Shown piece by piece: positions 1 to 10,396 of a stretch of 64,000 nucleotides of DNA. This DNA comes from Nitrospirales bacterium (GTDB lineage Bacteria > Nitrospirota > Nitrospiria > Nitrospirales > UBA8639), in NCBI GenBank assembly GCA_022825885.1, contig JAJDVY010000050.1, positions 1 through 64,000 on the forward strand, given 5' to 3'. The stretch's first letter is position 1. Every line of letters begins with the position of its first letter. Made by a program: the position numbers and the translations under genes. A model generated the notes under the pieces. It did no database searches, was not told the origin of the DNA, and was given only the letters and a program-made list of their open reading frames with translations.

Positions 1-1
1 A

Positions 2-109
2 CAACGCAAGGTCGCCTTGGTCGCGTGTATGCGCAAATTGTTGACGATCCTGAATGCGATGCTCAAACATCGAACCTATTGGCAAGAACCGATGCATGTG
101 ACGCCTTAA
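2..109 (+). mobile_element. IS110-family transposase, C-terminal end (cut by window edge)
   Basis: An open frame enters from the left edge and stops at TAA 107-109. Its last 35 residues, including KVALVACMRKLLTILNAM, match the C-terminal signature of IS110/IS116/IS902 transposases (DEDD-type enzymes that insert circular intermediates). Only the tail is visible, so it cannot be judged intact or broken. It lies just beyond the 3' end of nuoCD, where further nuo genes might be expected. Family assignment rests on motif memory. Confidence 0.7.
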
Positions 110-239
110 CCTCCAGACAGTTGCTTACAAAGGGGAGGAAACGAACCTGACAACCTGCTCCCTTTTCATCCCTTGATATGCAGGCGGTCAGCCCACACGA
201 GAGCTTCTTATGCATCCTCACTCCACAATCCATGCCCCT

Positions 240-1991
240 TCACCGATCACATTCGCCCATGACGATATCGTAGGTGCCGAAGATGGTGATAATATCAGAA
301 ATCAAATAGCCGCGTGCCATAAAATCAAACGCGCCCATGTGGACAAATGACGGCGAGCGGATCTTCATCCGATACGGCCGCGGACTCCCGTCGCTGATCA
401 GAAAGAACCCCAACTCACCCTTGGGCACCTCGGTCGCGCAATACGTTTCCCCTTTCGGCGGCTTGAACCCCTGCGTAAAAATGATGAAATGATGGATCAG
501 GCTTTCCATGTCCCGCATGACGTTGGGTTTGGCCGGAGGAATCACTTTCGGCATATCCGCCATGATGGGCCCGTCCGGCAACTGATCCAGGCATTGCTCA
601 ATGATACGCGCGCTTTGCTTCATTTCTTCGACGCGAATCCAATACCGGTCATAGGTGTCCCCGCCCTTGCCCACCGGCACGTCCCACTCCACCCGGTCGT
701 ACACGCCGTATGGCTCGGTCTTCCGCACGTCATAGGCCACGCCCGACCCGCGTAGCGTGGGCCCGGTGAGCCCGAAGTTGATCGCGTCTTCCGCGGAAAT
801 CACCGCCACGTTCTTGGTCCGGGCCACCCAGATCCGGTTCCGTTGCAGCAACGTGTCATATTCCTGCACGTGTTGGGGGAACGTCTTCAAAAATTCGCGC
901 AGGCGTTCGACGAGGGCCGGAGTGAGATCGCTGTCCACTCCTCCGATCCGAAAATAATTCAGCGTCAGGCGCGCGCCGCAGAGTTGTTCAAAAAAATCCA
1001 GCAGGACTTCCCGTTCGCGGAACGTCCAGAAGAACACCGTCATGGCCCCGATATCCAGGGCCTGGGTCCCCAGCCAGAAGAGGTGGCCGACGATTCGCTG
1101 CACTTCGGCCACGATCGTCCGGACATACTCGGCCCGCTCCGGTATCGTGACGCCCACCAGTTTTTCAACGGTCCGCACGTAGGCGTAGTTGTTCGTCATG
1201 GCGCACACGTAATCCAGACGGTCCGTATGCGGAATGACCTGCATGTAATGGAGGCCTTCGGCGAGTTTTTCCACGCCGCGGTGCAAATACCCCATGTCGG
1301 GAATGGCCTTGGCGACTCGTTCCCCGTCCAGTTCCAACACCACCCGCAGGACGCCGTGCGTGCTGGGGTGCTGCGGTCCCATGTTGAGCAAGAGTTCGGT
1401 CGTACGCTTGGCGGTTTCAGGCTGATCCCCGGCCAGAAAGACGTGCCGCTGATCCTGCGGAATTTCACGTTCGCTCCATTCACTCTCCGGCTCATCCAGG
1501 CGGGGAATGAAATCAAAGGTACTGCGCCACCCCTTGCCCTCGGTGGGAAAATCCTTGCGAAGAGGGTGCCCTTCCTCGTAATCCTCGGGCAACAGGATCC
1601 TGCGCAGGTCCGGGTGCCCCTCGAACGTGATCCCCATCAGATCGTAGACTTCCCGCTCCAGGAAATTCGCGCCCTTCCAGATGGACGTCACGCTCCCAAT
1701 GGTGGGATTCTCTTCCGGCAGCCGGGCCTTCAGCCGAATCCGGGTGTTATGCGGAAGGGAGAGAAAGTGGTAGATGACTTCAAACCGTTCCAGGTCGTCG
1801 GGATAGTCCGCCGAGCAGATGTCGGTGATGTGATCGAAGGCCATTCCGGGATCATCGTGGAGGAACCGCGCCACGTCCACGAGATCCCGCGCCCGCACCT
1901 GGGCCGACAGATCGCCCCGTTGCGGGTCCTCGCGCACGGACACGACGGCCTCGGAAAAACGCTCGTGCAGGGTTTCAAGAACTCGATGCAT
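240..1991 (-). CDS. nuoCD: NADH-quinone oxidoreductase subunit C/D fusion
   Basis: This 583-residue protein joins two complex I subunits. Residues ~1-165 are NuoC (the 30 kDa subunit), including the GHPDLRRILLPEDYEEGHPLRKDF signature region. Residues ~200-583 are NuoD (the 49 kDa subunit), with MGPQHPSTHGVLR near its start and the usual end at DIVMGECDR. Both parts sit in the peripheral arm at the cytoplasmic face of the membrane, where NuoD with NuoB forms the quinone-binding pocket. Fused NuoCD is known in several bacterial groups, and the length fits an intact fusion. It lies 30 bp downstream of nuoB as the last gene of the visible cluster; nuoE onward is not in the window on this side. 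Confidence 0.96.
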   Translation of the reverse strand: MHRVLETLHERFSEAVVSVREDPQRGDLSAQVRARDLVDVARFLHDDPGMAFDHITDICSADYPDDLERFEVIYHFLSLPHNTRIRLKARLPEENPTIGSVTSIWKGANFLEREVYDLMGITFEGHPDLRRILLPEDYEEGHPLRKDFPTEGKGWRSTFDFIPRLDEPESEWSEREIPQDQRHVFLAGDQPETAKRTTELLLNMGPQHPSTHGVLRVVLELDGERVAKAIPDMGYLHRGVEKLAEGLHYMQVIPHTDRLDYVCAMTNNYAYVRTVEKLVGVTIPERAEYVRTIVAEVQRIVGHLFWLGTQALDIGAMTVFFWTFREREVLLDFFEQLCGARLTLNYFRIGGVDSDLTPALVERLREFLKTFPQHVQEYDTLLQRNRIWVARTKNVAVISAEDAINFGLTGPTLRGSGVAYDVRKTEPYGVYDRVEWDVPVGKGGDTYDRYWIRVEEMKQSARIIEQCLDQLPDGPIMADMPKVIPPAKPNVMRDMESLIHHFIIFTQGFKPPKGETYCATEVPKGELGFFLISDGSPRPYRMKIRSPSFVHMGAFDFMARGYLISDIITIFGTYDIVMGECDR

Positions 1992-2021
1992 AGAATGGGT
2001 CGGCGTGAGTGGTTAAACCGT

Positions 2022-2501
2022 CTATTTCACGAACACCTTTTCCCTCTGAACCTTTTCCTGCAACTTGATCAGGGCGTCCAACAGCGCTTCCGGACGAGGG
2101 GGGCAGCCCGCCACGTACACGTCGACCGGCACGATCTGATCCACACCCTGCACCACGCTGTAACTGTTGTAATGATTGCCTGAGGTCGCGCAGGACCCCA
2201 TGGAGATCACGTAGCGGGGTTCGGCCATCTGATCGTAGATCCGCCGGATCACGGGCGCCATCTTTCGACACACGGTTCCGGCCACAATCATAACGTCGGA
2301 CTGCCTGGGAGAGGCACGAAAAACCCCGGCCCCGAACCGGTCGATGTCGTACCGGGAGGACACCGACGCGATCATCTCGATGGCGCAACAGGCCAGCCCG
2401 AACGTCATCGGCCACAACGCCGACTTCCGGCACCAACTCACCAGATAATCGAGATTGGTGGTGATGATATTGGAGTCAAACTGGCGTTCGAGCATACTCA
2501 T
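2022..2501 (-). CDS. nuoB: NADH-quinone oxidoreductase subunit B
   Basis: NuoB carries the terminal iron-sulfur cluster N2 that passes electrons to quinone. The sequence shows [10 protein letters not shown] (two adjacent cysteines), GSCATSGN and [10 protein letters not shown], which together supply the cluster ligands. The frame is open to 2531, but I chose the ATG at 2501 (MSMLERQFD): a GGAG lies 8 bases upstream, and the extra ten residues are encoded partly by an intergenic repeat. The resulting protein is 159 residues, normal for the family. It lies between nuoA and nuoCD, with a 229-bp repeat-filled gap separating it from nuoA. Confidence 0.95.
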   Translation of the reverse strand: MSMLERQFDSNIITTNLDYLVSWCRKSALWPMTFGLACCAIEMIASVSSRYDIDRFGAGVFRASPRQSDVMIVAGTVCRKMAPVIRRIYDQMAEPRYVISMGSCATSGNHYNSYSVVQGVDQIVPVDVYVAGCPPRPEALLDALIKLQEKVQREKVFVK

Positions 2502-2730
2502 ATAACGCGCTCCGTCTGTCATCCTGAGCAACGCGAAGGATCTGCTTTTGCAGGTACTCGTTTTGAAACGACGAGATTCTTCGCCTATGGCTCAGAATGA
2601 CAAGTATGGTTGTTCCAGCCACTTGATTCCGTCAAGAATGAAGTGAACATTTATAGCTCTGGCTGAGGACGGAAAAAGCCAACCACCGGCCCCCTCACCC
2701 CAACCCTCTCCCTCCGGGGGAGAGGGAGTA
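2502..2730. repeat. Interspersed repeats between nuoB and nuoA
   Basis: The gap holds a copy of the TCATCCTGAGC...GCGAAGGATCT unit (from about 2515), its partner GATTCTTCGC...TCAGAATGACA (to about 2604), and a CCCTCACCCCAACCCTCTCCC / GGGAGAGGGAG hairpin-type unit (about 2690-2730). All recur elsewhere in the window. They split what is normally a tightly packed nuoAB pair. Confidence 0.8.
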
Positions 2731-3102
2731 TTAATCCCATTCCAGCGCCCCTTTTTTCCAGACGTACCAGAATCCCACGACCAGGATGGCGATGAAGACG
2801 CCCATTTCAATGAGGCCCAACAATCCCAGCTTGTGAAATACCACCGCCCACGGAAACATGAAGACGATTTCAATATCAAACACCACGAACAACATCGCAA
2901 TAATGTAATACCGCATCGGGAACTGAACCCGGGCGTCCATGAAGAGCGGGCTTCCGCTCTCGTAGGGAAGCAGTTTTGCGCGATAGGGCCGGCTGGGTCG
3001 CACAATCCATCCGGCCAGCAGCGACACCACGCCAAACCCCAGCGCAATCACGGCAAAGATGGCGATGGGAATATAATTTAACGGAACAGACTCGCCGCCC
3101 AT
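2731..3102 (-). CDS. nuoA: NADH-quinone oxidoreductase subunit A
   Basis: A small membrane subunit of complex I with three transmembrane helices (residues ~8-30, ~62-85, ~93-113). The loop between helices 1 and 2 contains YESGSP, the family signature, which carries an acidic residue thought to matter for quinone coupling. At 123 residues it has the expected length. The ATG is preceded by AAAGG at good spacing. It is the first nuo gene of the cluster, 66 bp downstream of midA on the same strand. Confidence 0.95.
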   Translation of the reverse strand: MGGESVPLNYIPIAIFAVIALGFGVVSLLAGWIVRPSRPYRAKLLPYESGSPLFMDARVQFPMRYYIIAMLFVVFDIEIVFMFPWAVVFHKLGLLGLIEMGVFIAILVVGFWYVWKKGALEWD

Positions 3103-3168
3103 ACTGGGTTACCTTTTATTATGGATTGCTGATTTTTCAATCCTCAATCAAAAATCCACAATCATGCT

Positions 3169-4374
3169 TCAGGCCGTCGCCAACGCCGACTCAAAAAACG
3201 CCCGGTGGCGCAAGCCGCGAAGCGTTGAAACGTCAAGCCCCTTGTGCTGCATCAGAACCTTAAACGTGGTGCCCATGCCGTGCGGTCGCAACAACCTGGC
3301 CGCCGCCCGGACCGCTTCCGATTCCTGATCGCATCCCTCGACCAACTCCTCGATACCGAGGCTCATCAAAAAATGCTGGAGGTTCGTAAACCCCGTCGTG
3401 GTTAACCCAACCCGTTCGCCGGTGCGGGCCAGACTCGAAAAATTCACGTGCGCCGTCAAATCCTGCGCCCCGACTCGTGTCATAGGATTCGTCGAAACCG
3501 TATGCCGATGGTATCCCATCAGGGTTCCGTTCTTTCGTTCGGGAGCGAAATAATCCTGCGCGGTGTGACCATAATCAATCGTGATCACGACGCCACGATC
3601 GAGCACCCCGGCGACCTGTTTGATCCATTTCACGGCTTCCAGGTTGATTTCCGTGGTAAAACCGACGGGCAACTCCACGTCCAAGTCGGAAAGGAACGAG
3701 GCCAATTCAGGCGTGGACGGCTCTCCCCATTGTTCCTGCAACGCATGGTCACGGCTGGTCACGTACAGTTCCCGGAGACCGTCCTGCTCCATGCGAACCC
3801 TGTGGACCGGAAACGCATCAACCAGTTCATTGGAGAGCAACGTGCCGGTCAGACTGCCGTCCGCAATCGACTGGAGATCGTCAACCCATCGAATCGTCAC
3901 TCCCTGCTCCTGCCGGGCAGCCAAAGTTTCCTGTTGCCGCCGGCGAAAAGCCGGACTGCGCTCGACCAGGATGCACGCCAACCGGGGGAGGAGTGAGACC
4001 TGCTGCTCCTGACATTCCTGCAACAGATCCCTGAGCAACGTCCCGTCTCCCGGACCCATTTCCATGAGATGAAAAACCGGGGGATGCCCCAGTCGTTCGT
4101 CAATCTCCACGAGTTGACGGACCAGACACTTGCCCAGGATCGGGGAAAGGCTCGGGGCCGTGAAGAAATCACCCCCCTCCTGACCGATCGGAGAAGTTGC
4201 GGAGGGAGCCCTTCCGCCACCCGTCGTGTAGTACCCATGCGCCTCATCATACAGGGCGAGTTCCATAAAACGCGCAAACGTCAACGGACCCGTTTCCCGA
4301 ATAAGCGCGGTGATGCGCGGCATCAACGGTGAATCCGCCGGTTCCATGGCTTCGTCATCCTGATGGGCCTTCAC
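3169..4374 (-). CDS. midA: SAM-dependent methyltransferase, MidA/NDUFAF7 family
   Basis: The protein has the MidA/DUF185 hallmarks: PLTFARFMELALYDEAHGYY at the N-terminus and a class I methyltransferase motif I, MEMGPGDGTLLRDLL, at about residue 105. The later NELVDAFPVHR motif is typical of the same family. The eukaryotic member NDUFAF7 dimethylates a conserved arginine of the complex I 49 kDa subunit, the NuoD homologue. Here the gene lies directly upstream of nuoA in the same direction, so modification of NuoD is a reasonable inference, not shown. The GTG at 4374 gives 401 residues; an ATG at 4347 is an alternative start. Confidence 0.88.
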   Translation of the reverse strand: MKAHQDDEAMEPADSPLMPRITALIRETGPLTFARFMELALYDEAHGYYTTGGGRAPSATSPIGQEGGDFFTAPSLSPILGKCLVRQLVEIDERLGHPPVFHLMEMGPGDGTLLRDLLQECQEQQVSLLPRLACILVERSPAFRRRQQETLAARQEQGVTIRWVDDLQSIADGSLTGTLLSNELVDAFPVHRVRMEQDGLRELYVTSRDHALQEQWGEPSTPELASFLSDLDVELPVGFTTEINLEAVKWIKQVAGVLDRGVVITIDYGHTAQDYFAPERKNGTLMGYHRHTVSTNPMTRVGAQDLTAHVNFSSLARTGERVGLTTTGFTNLQHFLMSLGIEELVEGCDQESEAVRAAARLLRPHGMGTTFKVLMQHKGLDVSTLRGLRHRAFFESALATA

Positions 4375-4379
4375 TCATT

Positions 4380-4570
4380 CCCTTCGGCTCTGCTTCCTTC
4401 GCTTCGCTTCCTTCGCTTCGCTTCCTTCGCTTCGCTCAGGACAGGCAGGACAGGCAGGGCAGGCGTTGACACGTTCGTTATCTCTTGCCGTCATCCCCGA
4501 TCCTCGATTAAGAACGTCAAGGACAGGCTCTGATCGGGGATCCAGCGTCTCAGGGCTTGTCTTTCCGTCA
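4380..4570. repeat. Composite intergenic repeat
   Basis: This stretch has a GCTTCCTTCGCTTCG tandem, then CTCAGGACAG followed by 10-bp GCAGGACAG-type units, then the GTTGACA link. After that comes a GTCATCCCCGATCCTCGATTAAGAACGTCAAGG / ATCGGGGATCC unit. The same modules recur at 5.6-6.1, 9.65-10.1, 14.3, 19.8, 25.3 and 46.2 kb. No gene is seen in it. Confidence 0.8.
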
Positions 4571-4692
4571 TTCTGTCAACGAATGAACATTAACAATCGA
4601 CCCATTTGACCCAGTCTTTCATGGGCCAAAAGATCTATAAATTAGCTATCCGTCAACGGTTAGTCAAGGGAAGGTCCGGCGCAAGGCCAGAG

Positions 4693-4941
4693 CTATTTCG
4701 GGGGCAAAAATGTATCGGCAAAGGAGCGTGGGGAAATGACGGAGACGTTACCGGGTGGATTTTCAAGAAGGAGCCGGTCGCCCGTCACGAGACACCCCCG
4801 GGGATGGCTGTCGAGCGGCTGGATCCCTCGCAACGTCAGGCTTTCCTCGATGATCGAAGCCATTGAGCGATTCTCCCTCACTGCGGCTTCTTTCAGCGCG
4901 CGATGCGTACGGTCGGCCAAACTGATAGTCAGACGAACCAT
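4693..4941 (-). pseudogene. VapBC-like remnant: antitoxin N-terminus joined to PIN-toxin C-terminus
   Basis: This 82-residue frame appears chimeric. Residues 1-40 (MVRLTISLADRTHRALKEAA and following) look like a ribbon-helix-helix antitoxin. Residues ~50-82 contain LVTGDRLLLENPP and SVISPRSFADTFL, which resemble the last two strands and helix of PIN-domain toxins (typical form: VTGD..LL...I.TP..F...L). The simplest reading is that a vapB-vapC pair suffered an in-frame deletion joining the start of the antitoxin to the end of the toxin. The PIN catalytic acidic core is missing, so ribonuclease activity is unlikely; DNA binding could persist. It could also be an unrelated small RHH protein. Confidence 0.6.
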
Positions 4942-5049
4942 GGGGTATGCTCTGATAGATTAAACCGACAGCCCCCGACCACGTGTATCAGCCGGCGGCG
5001 CTCTTGACAATTCTTTCCGAACGTCACATGCTTACAAAGGAGAACGACT

Positions 5050-5367
5050 ATGGAGACTAACGTCGTCTTTGACACCCACGCTTACATCAAAAGCATGACC
5101 GATGCCGGTGCCGAGCCGCGATTGGCTGAAGCCATCGCGCAAGGGCAAATCGCATACCTCAATGCAACGGCCGCGACGAAAACCGATATTGCCAAGATCC
5201 AGCACGACATTGAACTTCTGCGCAAAGACACGAAAGTGGAAATCGCGAATTTGGAGACCAGACTAACGAAAGCGCTCAGCGACACACAATTTAAAATCAT
5301 CGTCTGGAATGTCGGCGCTCTGTTCGCCTTCGGCGGTCTCCTCGTTGCGCTGTTCAGATTTTTCTAA
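5050..5367 (+). CDS. Small coiled-coil membrane protein, DUF1640-like
   Basis: This 105-residue protein has three parts. An N-terminal segment contains FDTHAYIKSMTDAGAEPRLAEA. A helical, charged coiled coil covers residues ~40-80. A single hydrophobic C-terminal helix (VWNVGALFAFGGLLVALF) ends the protein. This matches DUF1640-type proteins, related to the mitochondrial CCDC90/MCUR1 family; their bacterial role is not established. AAAGGAG sits at good spacing before the ATG. A second member with the same layout lies at 57.9-58.3 kb and carries a long repeat array in the coil. The gene stands alone between repeat-rich gaps. Confidence 0.75.
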   Translation: METNVVFDTHAYIKSMTDAGAEPRLAEAIAQGQIAYLNATAATKTDIAKIQHDIELLRKDTKVEIANLETRLTKALSDTQFKIIVWNVGALFAFGGLLVALFRFF

Positions 5368-5554
5368 TTTTTCTCTTTCTTTATCCCTCTGCCCTCGGAC
5401 GACATCCTCTAAGGGCATCGGCACTCCGATGTCCTCTTGGGCGCGGCACCCACACTGTTCCTGTCTGATCCGCGAGACTTTGCGGTTTTTTCTTCAGCCC
5501 TACGATCCTTCCTCTTTCTCCTGACCTTCACGACGCCGGACACTTCCCTCCCTC
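5368..5554. other. Intergenic, no feature seen
   Basis: Between the small DUF1640-like gene and the repeat block I see no convincing reading frame or structured RNA. Pyrimidine-rich sequence dominates, and the short frames present lack family resemblance or a ribosome site. Confidence 0.4.
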
Positions 5555-6070
5555 CCCGTCATACTTGTAAATGTTCACTCATTCGTTGCCCCTTTCAGTC
5601 GATGGGTTGAGGGAGGGGCCCCCATCCGTTAGTCCACGCACCAGTGGTCATCCTGAGCTTGTCCGGCCTGTCCTGCCTGTCCTGCCTGTCCTGCCTGTCC
5701 TGAGCGTAGCGAAGGAAGCGAAGCCGACGGAAGCGGAGCCGACGGAAGCGGAGCGAAGGAACTCTCAATCAGCGACCGACTACCTACAAAAAACAGATTC
5801 TTCACTGCGTTCAGAATGACAATTCTGGGTGCTCGGAATGACAATTCTGGGGCGATCCGTCCCTTTATTCTGTCAACACCTGCCCTGCCTGCCCTGCTTG
5901 TCCTGCTTGTCCTGCCTGTCCTGCCTGCCCTGCTTGTCCTGCCTGTCCTGCTTGTCCTGAGCGAAGCGAAGGAAGCGAAGCGAAGGAAGCGAAGCGAAGG
6001 AAGCGAAGGAAGCGAAGCCAAAGGAAGTGGAGCGAAGGGAATTACTGAACACATACAAGGATGACAGAAG
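5555..6070. repeat. Composite repeat block, left arm of inverted pair around secA
   Basis: Module X (about 5555-5690) runs from TTGTAAATGTTCACTCATTCG through GGGTTGAGGGAGGGGCCCCC to ATCCTGAGCTTGTCCGGCC. It is followed by CCTGTCCTG 10-bp units. Module Y (about 5813-5872 and 6038-6068) includes GACAATTCTGGGGCGATCCG, TTCTGTCAACA and ACTGAACACATACAAGGATG. Between the Y pieces, about eight 10-bp CCTG(C/T)(C/T)CTG units (5876-5960) lead into GAAGCGAAGGAAGC repeats. X and Y recur in inverted order at 9735-10037. No gene is supported here. Confidence 0.85.
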
Positions 6071-6221
6071 GAAGTCCGTGTTTCGACAACGATTCTCATG
6101 AAACCCATTTTCATCCTGGGGGCAGGCAGCCAGTCCGAATGAGAGGTTCCTTTCACGAACGCAAGGGCTTGCTGTAACTGAGACAAAAACAACGAGACCC
6201 TTTCAAAGCCATTCCTTCCGT

Positions 6222-6521
6222 TTACTCAGGAAACCGTCTTTGGGGTAATGGTGGGGTGGGATACCGTCCGAGCATGACGTTCCAATACGCCCAGGAGCGG
6301 GCATCGAAAATGCCCGGTGGGGCTTGGTCCAGGACTTCCCGCAACTCCTCATCAGAAACGTGTCGGCGAACAACTTTCATATCCTCATGGGTCCCGTACG
6401 TCATGGCATACGTCAAAAATCGGATGGGATCGGACAGGGCCTTTGCCGAAGATTCAAACCAGACAACCCGGGAAGCGACGTTTGTCAGTTCATCTGTAAG
6501 CGTCAACTGTTTCACAAGCAC
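6222..6521 (-). CDS. Small conserved protein, probable partner of AbiEii-like toxin remnant
   Basis: This 99-residue protein contains RVVWFESSAKALSDPIRFL, YAMTYGTHEDMKVV and a C-terminal PPGIFDARSWAYWNVMLGRY. I recall such small proteins next to nucleotidyltransferase AbiEii/AbiGii-type toxins, where they are presumed antitoxins; that association is from memory. It lies 38 bp downstream of the truncated nucleotidyltransferase-like frame on the same strand, which supports the pairing. No transmembrane or signal segment is present. If the toxin is dead, this gene may be a surviving orphan. Confidence 0.6.
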   Translation of the reverse strand: MLVKQLTLTDELTNVASRVVWFESSAKALSDPIRFLTYAMTYGTHEDMKVVRRHVSDEELREVLDQAPPGIFDARSWAYWNVMLGRYPTPPLPQRRFPE

Positions 6522-6559
6522 TCCTTCACTCTCTACCCTCCGCCTTCAAGTACAACCCG

Positions 6560-6895
6560 TTACGAATTCTCAAGGTCAGGCAAACGATCCAAGTCGACGC
6601 CACGAACAGCCTCTACCAACCCCAACCTGATGGATTCGGGCAGGGTGTGTAAATCACCATCGTCGAAATACGTGAGCGCTTTCAAGGTCAGTTGAGGCTG
6701 AAAAGAATCCGGATAGATCCGGCTTGCCGCCGCCAATGCCATAGACAAGTCCACCGCTTCCCGGTTTATGAGCGCATGAAGATCCAGGTAATCTTTGGCT
6801 TCGGCTCGCTGTTGTACAACCGCTGCTTTCATGCCTGCCAAGTCGATGAGTGAAGAAATGTCATACCGGTGAGTTATTCTCTGACGTTTTATCAC
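6560..6895 (-). pseudogene. AbiEii/AbiGii-type nucleotidyltransferase toxin, C-terminal remnant
   Basis: The 111-residue frame carries DISSLIDLAGMKAAVVQQRAEAKDYLDLHALI and later LKALTYFDDGDL, typical of the C-terminal half of AbiEii-family (MNT-like) nucleotidyltransferase toxins. The N-terminal catalytic GS...D.D region expected ~100-120 residues earlier is absent. The frame begins immediately inside the secA stop (in-frame TGA at 6896-6898, GTG 6893-6895). The upstream part was therefore lost, probably when this junction with secA formed. Catalytic activity is not expected. Confidence 0.65.
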
Positions 6896-9619
<2,724 letters not shown>

Positions 9620-9639
9620 GATGAGGTCAACATCTCCGG

Positions 9640-10170
9640 AGAATGATCACTGTTCAGTCCCTTCGACAAGCTTCCTTCGACTTCGCTGTCGCTACGCTCA
9701 GGACAGACATTCGTTGACACGTTTCGCCGTCTCTTTCTGTCATCCCTGTATGTGTTCACTAATTTCTTGACAGAATAGAGGGACTGATCGCCCCAGAATT
9801 GTCATTCCGAAGCTTGCCCTGAGCGTAGCGAAGGGCCTAGCAAGGAATCTTGTCGTTGCAGCCGTCGAACGCCCAAAACAGCAGATCCGTTCGCAGGTCC
9901 GTCGCGTGGCTTCCTTCGACTTCGCTCAGGACAGGCCGGACAAGCTCAGGATGACCACTAGTGCGTGGACTGACGGATGGGGGCCCCTCCCTCACCCCAT
10001 CGACTAAAAGGGGCAACGAATTACTGAACACATACAATCCCCGCCCCCCTCCTGTCATCCCCGACCCCGATCGGGGATCCAGGGTCGTTGCTTTTTCCTT
10101 CATTCGTGAAGGCGAAAGAATCTGGATTCCCGATGTAAGATGTTGGGAATGACAGAATGACAGCCAGAAC
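9640..10170. repeat. Composite repeat block, right arm of inverted pair around secA
   Basis: Module Y' (about 9735-9815) reads CATCCCTGTATGTGTTCACT...TTGACAGAATA...GATCGCCCCAGAATTGTC. Module X' (about 9925-10037) reads GGCCGGACAAGCTCAGGATG...GGGGGCCCCTCCCTCACCCC...GAACACATAC. Both are reverse complements of the left block and occur in mirror order. Next comes a GTCATCCCCGACCCCGATCGGGGATCC unit and its GAATCTGGATTCCCGATG partner (about 10055-10165). The 131-codon minus-strand frame across it consists of repeat sequence and is not called as a gene. Confidence 0.85.
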
Positions 10171-10313
10171 GAATCATTTGATCGAAAACACCTTTTCACC
10201 CAGTAATATACCTGAATGGGTTCATGAAGCAACTAAGGAACCCGTGACTGAAAGAAGAAACCGCCAGGTAATATTTGTTGCTCAGAAGGGGTTTCTATTT
10301 TTTTTCTTCTTAT

Positions 10314-10341
10314 GATATAATCCCGCTGATATAATCCCGCT
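10314..10341 (+). promoter_or_regulatory. Tandem duplicated -10-like element upstream of TonB locus
   Basis: A perfect 14-bp tandem duplication, GATATAATCCCGCT, occurs at 10314-10327 and 10328-10341. Each copy contains TATAAT. The pair lies about 60-80 bp before the chosen start of the tandem-TonB gene in an AT-rich region. No strong TTGACA is seen 17 bp upstream of either copy, so the promoter call is tentative. The duplication could shift start-site choice or strength. Confidence 0.4.
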
Positions 10342-10396
10342 CTGTTCATTCATTTTTGACTTAATGCTTTTTTTTGCATTACAGGAATTCACCAAA

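Noticed and set aside
843-2183. 446-codon plus-strand frame opposite nuoCD/nuoB
   Set aside because: It is antisense to clearly conserved complex I genes; its translation has no family signature and exists because of GC-rich codon third positions.
5876-5960. CRISPR-like look of regularly spaced CCTGTCCTG units
   Set aside because: Units are contiguous 10-mers without unique spacers, and no cas gene is present.
5629-6192. 187-codon minus-strand frame in the repeat block
   Set aside because: The translation is Leu/Arg/Thr low complexity produced by the 10-bp and 15-bp repeats.
10230-10396. Riboswitch (cobalamin or other) before the TonB locus
   Set aside because: No conserved box or pseudoknot pattern could be recognised; the region is AT-rich with a duplicated TATAAT.
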